Positions 50,101-62,100 of a DNA stretch of 64,000 bases are shown piece by piece. The stretch spans positions 3,125,605 through 3,189,604 of the forward strand of contig OX442321.1 of the NCBI GenBank assembly GCA_949358305.1, read 5' to 3'. A program made the translations under genes and the position numbers. Within the stretch, counting starts at the first letter, position 1. The number at the start of each line of letters is the position of its first letter. The notes below the pieces were generated by a model. That model worked only from the letters and a program-made list of their open reading frames with translations. It made no database searches and had not been told where the DNA came from. The stretch comes from Strigamia acuminata (lineage: Eukaryota; Arthropoda; Chilopoda; Geophilomorpha; Linotaeniidae).

Positions 50101-52325
50101 ACACATAAAGAGCCCTATAGGACCACATTCCCAACCACCATCAATTTCCGCATTATAATTTCAAACCTCAACTCCAAAACAAACAAAACAAACAAATCTC
50201 TTGTCCCACACAAACCAACTCTTTATAAACCCAAAAAAAGACCCACTTCCCAATTCAAAAATTCCATCAACTAGCCAGCAAGGAGCCACTTAGCATCAAA
50301 CCCAAATAAAGCCCAACTTAGATCAAACAAGGAACATCTAATTATGTCTAGACATTCTGCCTAGCAGATAAGCCTAAAATCATTATCCACATCCCTTTTC
50401 CCCTTCCCACTCACTCTCCTCCCAAAATATCCCAATGACCAGTCCTAAACTCCATTCTGGAGATGAGAAAACTTTGAACAAACTTCTTCTCCTCAATGAA
50501 AAACACTTTTGAACCCACCAGCAACCATCATCTGCATTTTGCACATAGTCATATAAAATTTCCCACCCCCCAAAGCTCCAAAAACGACCACCAGGAGGCG
50601 CCTCCCTGCTTGCTATGCAGGGAGAACTGAAATAAACTTCTTGCACTGCTCCATTTCCTTTCCCAGTTAAATGCCTTTTATTTTAGGGGAACATTCTAGA
50701 ATCAATTCAATTTCTTTTCTTCTTCCATTTCAATTCCAAAATTTTTAACAAAAAAAAAATATTTTTTTCCTTATTTTTGTGCCAAATTGTTAATTTTTCA
50801 TTATTGTGTATTTTTTGGTCATCCATCTTGGTTGTGACAACTGCCAAGCTCTTTTGATTGATATTTGGGTGCACAGTTGTTGGATTTTTCAAGTCAGTCA
50901 GCAGGAAGGAGAATTATGATGCATCAACAAGATTTATGTTAATTTGGATTTGAGTTTGACAATTTAATTATGTGTATGTAACTTCAGCCTCTTTGTGAAA
51001 ATCAATAGGTCTGACCTCCATTTTTGTTCACTCTACCTGGATTGTTTGAGTAAGTAAAACAAAACTACTCGGGATTCAGTTATGTAATTTATATCTGGCA
51101 TTTTGCCTGGAAAGGTGCCAATGGAAAAAAATTTACTGCAAAAAGAAAAAAACATTGACTATTGAATCAACATTCAATGCAAACAAAATGTCATTGATCG
51201 CTTCTAGCCAATCACAGTTTTCCTTAAACAGATTTTATCGACAAATAAAAAAATTCTCTAAATTAGAATATTTGCTTTAATCCAATGTTTGCAGCCAGTA
51301 ATTCAATTATTCTCAAGAAAATCTTTTTATTCCAACATCATGTCGCCATTTTTTGCATTTTTGCTTATTGTTACGTCAGAAAGGGAGAAAATAAGGTGTT
51401 TGTGACGTCAGAACACTGAAAAATGGTTTTTGTGACGTCATATCACTGAAAAATGGTTTTTGTGACGTCATATGACTGAAAAATGGTCATTGTAACGTTA
51501 GAACACAGAAACATTGTCTTAGTGACGTCATATCACTGAAAAATGGTCTTTGTGACGTCATAACACTGAAAAATGGTCTTTGTGACGTCATAACATTAAA
51601 AAATGGTATTTGTGACGTCAGAACCCTGAAAAATGGTCTTTGTGACGTCGTATCACTGAAAAATGTTGTTGTGACGTCGGAAAATTAAAAAAAATGGTCT
51701 TTTGTGACCATGTTGACAAATTGTCAGATTGTATTTAGGTCACGACATTGAGTCAACTTTTATTGACTGCGTCGATGATTCAAAAAAACATGTAAACATA
51801 TCAAGGTTTCCAAATTGATAATAACAAGTATCAAAAGGAAAAATAATAAAATAAAAACAAAAAGTATAAAAAGGAAAAATAATAAACAAAAACAAAAAAT
51901 ATAAAAAGGAAAAATAATAAACAAAAACAAAAAGTATGAAAAGGAAAAAATAATAAAATAAAAACAAATAAAACTCAAACTATAAAACTCCAAATATTCA
52001 AAATCTAACTCTTTATGGCTCCATAAACATCATCTTCCACATTTCTTAACTTAATAATAGACTAGGCTAACAGTAAAACAAGGATAGTGATCCCATTCTT
52101 CTTATCTCAAACTTAGTTCACATTCCTGCCACAGCCAAGTTGGCGCTGCCTCAACAAAATGGCTCCCAATCATTGAATCAACATTGGAAGCAGTTCCAAA
52201 GAAACATATCTCTAACATGTCATTAGATTAAATCTTATTTTGTCTTTGGGATTTCAAAATCTAAATTTATTGCATAATTTATCCGCTGTTTTTTAATTCC
52301 CACTTTTCACCCTTGAAACGCCAAA

Positions 52326-52364
<39 letters not shown>

Positions 52365-52767
52365 AATTTCTGCGTTATTCGAGGCACATCCAATGCACAC
52401 CTCCAATTGAATGCTAACAAGTTTCCAGAAGTGTCAATTCCAGGAAAAACATCCACACAAGAAATTAAGCAACATAGGCCTAAAGATGAACATCCAACCG
52501 ATATTCATGTTCAAGCGAAAATCAAATCCCAAACTGTGTCAAGGTAAACACAACATGAATGGACAAATTACCTACATTAACACCTGTTCACCTTGTCAAT
52601 AACCCAATATCAAATCCATTTCTTTTTTATTTCCCAATTTCCACGAATATTCCTTATATAAAACACACAACCTTTGATCTAAAAAATCCACACCACCCCA
52701 CGCCATCTATTGAGAGTTTTTATAAAAATAAAATAAAAATAACCTAATTGATTTAAATATAATAATA

Positions 52768-52814
<47 letters not shown>

Positions 52815-55800
52815 TAATAATTTAATTCGCACTTACCACGACCAATTCCGAGGGCTCGAGGATGAGACATTCGTTGGCTCTTCGGCCGCAACCGGCTGAA
52901 CGTTTGCCAAAACTATGAAAATATAAAAGAAAAATATATATATGTTAATTGTTGATTTGGTTACGTATAAAATTCAAGGTTAACTTCATTTTTTAGAATA
53001 AAAATTTAATTTAAAAAAATGAAAAATTCAATTTTCTGAAGGTTGAGGTTGAGACACAGACATGGAAAAGCTTTCTGCGCGATTTTGAATGGAAATTCAA
53101 AATGGTGGGCGTCTACAGGAAAGGAGGGAAGAAGATGGAGGAGGGGGAAAACGTTTCCTCCACTCAACTTCCTTCCTGCCACACATTTTGTCACTTTTAT
53201 CAAATTTTTAAAAAAATAATTTCAAACAAAATTTTCAAAAATTTGCAAAAATTTTCCAAATTAAAAAAAAAAAATAAAAATAAAAATTCCTTTAAAAAAA
53301 TTTAGAGAAAATAAAATAGAAAACAAAATAAAACACTAATAAAAATAAAAATAAAATAAATATTTCCTTTTATTTCCCATTGAATTGCGCACCAAACACA
53401 ATTGCAAATTATCTGTAAATTGCATCCAATTCAATTCCAGCCAAGGCCAAACGAAGGATTAAATTAAATTGAATTTAAAACTTCAAAAAATACAAAACAA
53501 TTATTTATTATTATAAAACCATTCCAAACCATTGCAATAATTCGTGTAAAATGAGTCACAAGACCGTTTAAACAAAGGAACGGTATAAAACCGGAAGTCG
53601 GATACTCTACACCTTGTTATTAAATGTCAAAACGTTCAAAAAAAACATTAAAATAAAAATATATATATAAAAAACCCCGCTTTAAATAATATAAACACTT
53701 AAATAAATATTTCTTAATTAGTTCAACGGGTTTTAAGACGTTTCGGGTGCTTTGACTTATCGTAAGCGGAAACCGATCGAGCAAACAACAAATTTCCAAG
53801 TAATTTACAAGCGAGTGAAAACAAATTAAATTAGTAAATCATTTGACTCATTTAAAAACACCCTGTATTTATATTATCCATTATTTTTAGACCGCGCAGC
53901 TACTGGCACTTGAGTTAGGCCTAATGTTTATTTGTCTAGCATCTGCTTCATGCTCAAAAGCGTTTTAGCACAACCGTTCAATTTGTTGTCGCATTTTTAT
54001 TCAATTTAACGAACTCAGTCAACAGAAATCCTGTGCTGAATTGAATAATAAAAAATTTCGACCCATTTGGAGCACATTTTCCCAGATTCCTGCACTTTTG
54101 TGGATAGATTTGCATAAAATTTCACTTCAAGTTGGTTAAAATTTTAATAATTTAAATTTAAAATTTTTTTTTTTTTTAGTATTAGAAAATATAATTTATA
54201 GTGGGGAATTTATCTATAAATATTTAAATGCCATAAATCACCATTTGATTCAAATATAAAAGGTAAGAATGTGACCTACTGGTCCCAATGCTGCAAATTA
54301 ACTCCATTATTCCAAAACAAAAAATAAAACAAAACAAAAAATGAAAGAAAATTGATCCAAAAACAACAAACAAAATAAAGCAAAACAAAAAAACTTAAAA
54401 ATTCCATAAAAATTTCCACAAAAACAGCAAAAAAACTCTTAAAACTTCTTCAAATTTACAAACAAAACACCAAAAACTCCCAAATTACCTCAAATTTACA
54501 AATAAAACACCAAAAAACCCCAAATTACCTCAAATTTTCAAATAAAACCCATAAAAAAAACCTATTTTCCACAGAAAAACATCAAAAAACCCAAATTTTC
54601 CACAGAAAAACAACAAAAAAACCCAATTTTCCACAGAAAAACTTCAAAAAACCCAAATTTTCAACAGAAAACCATCAAAAAACCCCAATTTTCAACAGAA
54701 AACATCAAAAAACCCAAATTTTCAACAAAAAAAACATCAAAAACCCCAAATTTTCTACCCAAAACACTAAAAAAAACAATTTTCCCCACCAAAACCATCA
54801 AACCTCCCCACAATCTCCACTTCCCATCCAGATAACACCAGATAACACCAAACAAGACTCAAAATTCAAACCAAAACCGTTAAAAACCCCAAAAAACCCT
54901 CCTCACTCCCCATCCTTACCACACAGAAAACCGTCTTCTCGGCAAAACCCCTTTCTTATCCCTGGAAAACGAATGCCACCTCTTGATAGAATCCATATCG
55001 AATCGCCAAAAACTCAGCAAACCGATTTCCCAAACGCACCAGATGCTCCAACCAAACTCCTCACATTGCCAACTTGTCACGCGGTGTAACTCGACCTCTG
55101 CGCTCTGCCCAACTCCACCACCGGCAAACTCAAACTCAACGGCAGAACCTCACGAAGGGTGTTCCCGTCCTGCCCTAACGGAAGCTCCGGGATGCGGGGG
55201 AGGGCGCAACAACTCGATGAATAATCCACATGGCTCTCCTCTATCTCCCCCTGTCCTTCACAGACCCACACAGATGGATGAGTGCGAGGGGTGGCCGCCC
55301 GTGGGGGTGCGCTAAAGGCCCCTTTTTGTCCTCCGAACCCCTTTTTGTCCCGTTTTTTCGCACCTGTGTGCGACGTTTCGATGTTTGCGGTTTCGGCACG
55401 CACTGGCGAAGCTCGGGACGAGAACTGGCGGTAAATAACACGGAGGAAGAAATGGAAACGGAGGAAAAAGGTTCAACCTTTGATCGGATTGGACTCGGCC
55501 ATGGATTAATAGCGAAGCTGCAGCTGCACGTTTGACGTCAGGGCGTCACTCAATCTCGGGGATGACACGTACTTGCACGTGTGCGCATGTCAACACACCA
55601 AGGGCAATGAATGGGCGAGGAGGAGAGTTTGTTTCTTTTATCTTTATTGGTATTTTTCTGCGCGAGTTGGGCGAAGAGTTTGCTTCGATTGGCCCTCTGA
55701 CGGGGGTTCTGGGAAGGTGATGGAGGGTTTGTGTTTGGTGTTGTTGCGGATGAATGTCAACAGGTGGCGGGGTGTTGGAAAAAAGATTTGTGGTCTGGGG

Positions 55801-56089
55801 GACCTTATTTTGGGGCCCAAATTTAAAAAGATGTCGGAAAATGTTTTTTTTTGGGGCCCAAATTTAAAAAAATGTCGGAAAAAAATTTTTTTTTCCGAAC
55901 AAAATTTTTTTTTTGGAGTTAAGGGGCTGTAGTTCAAGCACAGGCCACTATTTGATCCCGGCGCTTCTCAGCCTTCGTGGGACGGTAAAAGCCGCACGGA
56001 GTTGATTAGGTGCTGACTTAACCTCAGAGAAAGCTTTAACCCGTTGGAATCTTGCGCACGATATCTAATTCCATTGGAATGTGTTTCCG

Positions 56090-56144
<55 letters not shown>

Positions 56145-59100
56145 ATATCAATCCTACCAAATTATACGATATTTTGTGGACCGTAAGCCGCACTTATATA
56201 CTCCGTACTTTGAAAAGTCGACCAAAAATTGGGTTGCGTCTGTATAGTCCAAACTTACGTACGAAGTGTCGCAATTCGGGAAATCCCGTAAAATCAATTC
56301 AGGGATTTCCACAAAAATCAATCGGGAAATTATGAAAATAATAACTAAAAATAAAATTTAACAATTTTTTGTTATCACAACTTATTTTTTCAAATAAAAA
56401 TTTGGCCCGACGTGTCTTACGGTCCAAAAAATATATTTTTCTAAAAACTGACTGATAAATTTGGGGTGCGTCTTATCGTATGCAAAATACAGCACGTCAA
56501 ATACCATGTTTATTATTTGGATCACTTTTGAATAAATTAGCAACCAATGATTCTAAAGATGCATTCATAAATTGCAAACTATCGAGAAATCGAAGATTCC
56601 CGAGTTTTTAATTTCCCCGTTTTTAATACAATAGTTTCTTCCCAGGGATTAATCGCCTTATTAAACAATAGAGGTGAGAGGAGATCGGCTTGCTTCACTC
56701 CTTCGTCTTTTTCAACGTCTTTTTCAACATCTCGCTGTCGAAATTCCAATTCTCTACACACAAAAGTCTAAAATCCTTTATTACGCACCATTCAACAGTG
56801 CCATCACCTGTTATTATCACTAAAAACCATGTACATTGTTGCATTTGCATGCCTGGACTATCGTTTTTCCAGATATCCATCTTGAATGATTGTAGCGAAG
56901 AAAGGATGAGTCACGGAGCCAGCACCGAGGCAATTAGATTACACAAGTGTGATTAAAATGCAGATGGAATGGATCGCAATGTGTGCACATACAATTGAAA
57001 ATTGCTCGTTGAAAGCGTTGACTTTGAACCTCTTCGGCGTTGGAGCAGCGGGTTAATTGTTTCGCAACATCAATTCAATTTAATCCACTCGCGCGTCATT
57101 TATTCGCGGGAAAATGGAAATAAAATCGGAATTCTCGGTTTAGTCTGGAAGTGTCTCGATTTCCAGGAACTGCTCGGCTGATGTTGTCAATTTGTAACGA
57201 TAGGTGTTGCGTTTTGTCATCGTTTCGTGGGTTGCATTGACGGCGAACAGCTGCGAGGTTTTCCACTGCATTGATATACGTGATAAAGCAGAAATTTTCT
57301 ACATTGCAGAACTTTTGTTGTGATTGAAAAGCAGATGGCGAATTGCAGTTCTATTCAACTCGACAACATAAACGGAACTACCGAGCGGTGATTTAATTGA
57401 CTGCATCAGATTTGTGATTTCGAATTCCGAAAATGATCGCGTCGAACACCCGCGCTCTGTTGACAGTATGTAGGTTTTTGCACTTTAAGTGCCGTTTTTA
57501 GCATGTAAAAATTACATTTTTTGACTTAAAAAAGTGCATCTTTACACGAAAAAAGTGCATTTATACACGAAAAAATGTGCATTTATACACGAAAAAATGT
57601 GCATTTATACACGAAAAAATGTGCATTTATACACGAAAAAATGTGCATTTATACACGAAAAAATGTGCATTTTTACACGAAAAAGTGCTTTACACGAAAA
57701 AAGTATATTTTTACACGAAGGAAGTGCGTTTGACATATTAAAATACATTTTTGCACATAATAAGTGCATTTTTGAACATAAAAGTGCATTTTTTCACGTA
57801 AAAAGTGCATTTTTTCACGTAAAAAGTGCATTTTTGCACATAAAAAGTGCATTTTAGCACCTTAAAGTACATTTTTGCACCTTAAAATACATTTCTGCAC
57901 CCTAAAAAAATACATTTTTGCACACTAAAATGCAATTTTGGCACTTAAAAAATAGATTTTTGAAATTCGAAAAATGCATTTATTGCACTTTCCAGCTGCA
58001 TTGTAAACGCCACCGCGTTGCGCGTTCAATCAGCATCCCGCACTTAATCAAAGCATTTGCGGTATTTCTGCAAAAAATTTCATGCTCCAAATAACTCAAT
58101 TTACTTGTGTGTAAACAAGAGAAAACTCGTCCCAATTGCATCCAATCATCAACTCTCACTGCGCAGTGGGCTACTGGAGTTGCCCAATTAGCATTGACCC
58201 ACAAACCGAAATTTCACCAGGTGCACAACTTAATGAGAAAAACCATTCACCTTTACTCGCAGCATAAAGCGAGGCCTCAAAATGTCTGGGGATTTGCATT
58301 TCCTCACTTTCCAACCTTTTCCAAAGCCCCAATTGTATTTTACTTGACTTTTCCTGTCAAATAATACTGGAAATCCATTTCGTAACACGTTTTACAAAAT
58401 ATATTATCATTCGCACACCCACAGCACGCAAAATGCATTAAAAAATGCACTCTCGCAAAACCCAATGCATTTCTAAATACATTGCAACATAATTGCACGA
58501 ATTTGTAGTCTTTGGTTTCTTTTAATTGAAGTATTGTTACAAGATAAAATGGATCCCGGAGAAAAAGGTTCTGCAGAATTCTGCATGCTCTGCAGAAAAC
58601 CTTTCTGCAGAAAAAAATTACCAAATTCTGCAGAAAAACTTTCTGCAGGAAAAAATTGTCACGATTAATTCTGTTGGTATAATTAATTCTAAACAAATAT
58701 CGCGCAAAAACTAATTCGCGCAATAGTGATGGGCAAAGTTCGTAGATTTCCCTAAACCTTGTTTCCTTCAAATGTGGACATCCAGAAACTCAGGAAACCT
58801 AATACTCGCGTTTGACTAACATAATTTATATTGGACAGTTCCTTGCTTACGACGGGTGTTTGTAGGCGTAAAAGAATGAAAGCACGATGATATAAACCTA
58901 GAGTGGAAAGGGGATATCATCGGGCAGTGATAATATAAAAGATGTCGGCATTGAAAATGGCGCAATAGGGTTAGATGTAGTGGCGCTTGTTGAGGGCGCA
59001 AATAATAGAGGACTAAATCTAAATGTTACTAAAGGAGAATGGTGTTATCCAGTAGAGAGCATAAGAAGAAGTGATTAAACTTAGGATGATTGGAAAGAAG

Positions 59101-62100
59101 AAGACTCAGTCATGTGACTGGTCAGATCAATTAGAGAAGGGGGTGGAAAGGTGAAATTAGGAGTTCAATTGTAGAAATAATGATATGCGCATCATCCAGA
59201 TTGCGCATTCATTAACTGAAGATGAGTAAGCGAGATGAATCATCACGAGTGAGAGAAACAAGAAAATATTATAAGAAATAAGATTGGGTTATTCTAAAAT
59301 AAAAATAGGCGGGTAGACGTGCCCGTGACAAAATTACCAAATTCTGCAGAAAAACTTTCTGCAGGAAAAAATTACCAAATTCTGCAGAATATTTTAGGCT
59401 GGCAATTTTTCTGCTGAATTCTGCATGCTCTGCAGAAAAATTTTCTGCAGAAAAAAATTACCAAATTCTGCAGAATTCTGCAGAAAAATGTTAACCTTTT
59501 CTGCAAAATATTTTCGGCTGGCAATTTTTCTGCAGAATTCTGCAGAGAAAAAAGATTTTCTGCAGAATTCTGCAGAAAAATGTTAACCTTTTCTGCACAA
59601 TATTTTAGGCTGGCAATTTTTCTGCAGAATTCTGCATGCTCTGCAGAAAAACTTTCTGCAGGAAAAAATTACCAAATTCTGCAGAAAAATGTGAACCTTT
59701 TTTGCAGAATATTTTCGGCTGGCAATTTTTCTGCAGAATTCTGCAGAGAAAGCAGATTTTCTGCAGAATTTATTCGGCAGGCAAATTTTCTGCAAAATTC
59801 TGCAGATTTTTTTTTACCTGGGTATGCTTGCGCGAATACACAACAGAATTGCGCTTGTGGCCCCCTTATTTACCATTTACTCAAATTTTGGAAGTGTAAG
59901 TGTTTACGACACTTCAAAGTCTGATCCGTCGATCTAACCTTCGAGACGGCCATTTTGAATTTAGTTGTAAAAACCAAAACCCGGCATAAACCGATTCATA
60001 AACCACTCCGATCACAATTTTTACGCTTTTCGGTGATGCTTTTTGGCTGTTTTTGATGTCATTCTGTTTACAGAAACGATAAAAACCGTAAAAACCAAAA
60101 CTTTGAATGAACCATATGGGCTAGAACACAATTTAAAAAAATCAAACTTATTTTTTATTTATTTTATTTTTTGCAATTAAAAAACTGGAAATCCCAACCC
60201 ATCAGCCGCACCTAGTGATCTTGTAATTGAAACCATCTGCTGCTCTTTCCGATCAATCATCTCGTACCAGCTACCACACAAAAATCCAATCTAATCTCCC
60301 ACAACTGTTGAATACTTTCAATTCATAAAACCACAACAAAGTTATAATTTCCTTCCCAAAAAAAATAAAAATCAATTATTTTTCTATGGAAGAGAGTATA
60401 TAATAACTAATAACTAAGACGTTAAAGACAAAGTAACTGTTCATTTCCTGCTGAATGGACTGACGGAAGAGAAAAAAAAAGCAGAGGTCATTGCGTAATG
60501 GAAGAAAAAATTATGGATTTTCCCTTCACTTCGTTTTACGGAACAAAGAGAAGTGGGAGGGAAGTTACAATTTTAGAAAAAATGGAAAAATTAATAAATA
60601 ACAATTTATTTCGTAACGGAAACGAAAAAAAAAACCAAAAAAAAATATTTTTTTTATATAAAAATAGGAAATGTGTAAAAATTCAGTCGACAGCAAATTC
60701 TAAACTAAATTTCAAACCGAATAAATCGAATAAATAAATAAATAAATAAAACTCACTTGTTCAGCCATTTTTGTTTACGTTCCATTAAACCATTGATTCG
60801 CGGGTAGTAGTAATCAACGGTCAAATTTTGACGAATAAAACGATAAGCTTATATCCACAAACTGCACAACGGCGCTCCAGCCAAACTCAACCTCAACGCA
60901 CCGAGGAATTTGCACTAATCGCAACTCAAGGACACAAATTCTGTCATAACTCGACCCGCTGCAGGCAAATCCTTACCTCATCCATATCAAAAAAATATTT
61001 AAAAACAACAAAAAAAAAAAAAACCAATAACTCAAAAAATTTTAAAAAATTCAAAATGGCCGTCCATTTTTCTATTTTTCAATTTTTTGCAAAAGTACGG
61101 TATTCTTTCCGTATTTAACCTCACGAACGATGAACGTACGCTTCGTTTGCGACGTTCAGACTTCGTTTGTTACAATGTACTTTTTGAATGCATTAAAACC
61201 TGCATTAATTCCTTGTGGTGCAAATGCACCGTAATTTTTATCAAATATTTCTGTCCTTTCGACAGTCCTGTCTGCTTTTGTGTCCCAAGGTTATGCCCAT
61301 TGTATCCTCCGAACTGATTATTAAGTTGCGTGGGAGTTTCGGGGAACTCAACGTCCGTCCGTCCTTCATCCTGTATTTAATGTTTGGGATTTTTCCCACC
61401 AGTCGCCCAGAGAGGAGCGTTTACTTACCTTTTTACCTCGCTTGTACAGTATCATTATAATGGGAGAAGAAAAAAAAATGGGGTGAAAAAGGTAATGGGA
61501 GTAAATTGTGGATAAATAATTAAACGTCCTACCTGCTTCGAGGAAGGAACATGGAGCCATCGATGAAAACCGAACCGGAAAGTAAAATGTACCAACACGT
61601 GCTCAATTCTCCTCGACTAGAAAAAATAAAAACAAACATATTCAATCGAAAATCACATGAAAAATATTGACTAATTGAACTCATGTTGCCATCTGGTGGC
61701 AATATTTGCAATTTCTATCTAAAAAACCCTTTTTTCACCATTTTAACGCTATTTTTACGAGTTACGATGTCAAAATAACGTCGTTTCAACGTACGTTATC
61801 TCAACATCGTCTCTACCAGTACGAATACGGACCGCCAAAGCGTGGTCTATCGATCATGGACTATGATACGTTGGTATCGATTAATTGGGGCATCCACGGG
61901 ACACCGTAACTTGGGAAATTGTATTCCCAACCTCCGGATGACCATTAGTCGATTTACAAAAAAAAAACTCAGCGTGAACAAGACGCTTTTTGCACCTAGC
62001 AACACATATTGCAATGGAAAATCGATTTATGGCTTTCATTCAAAACAGTGTCAAGACTCGGGAGACATTGCAGAGTTCAGGTTTCTGCATTAAAATGCAC

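Larger units (their letters stand above)
35838..52836 (-). other. PDZ-GEF intron 4, about 17 kb, repeat- and MITE-rich
   Basis: Bounded by the donor of exon 4 and the acceptor of exon 5. No nested gene could be supported. Open frames at 43236-43592 and 43593-43781 (minus), 41515-41838 and 48234-48647 (plus) have no recognised family. Contents are minisatellites, at least five MITEs and simple repeats, annotated separately. Confidence 0.6.
52913..61532 (-). other. PDZ-GEF intron 3, about 8.6 kb
   Basis: No nested gene supported. It contains an A-rich array, a SINE-like 3' end, a reverse-transcriptase remnant, a TACCGTATTTT-type MITE, a 22-bp minisatellite, a CTGCAG-rich repeat and a candidate alternative first exon, annotated separately. 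The remainder (for example 52930-54300, 57000-57480, 59900-60480) shows nothing I can name. Confidence 0.6.
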
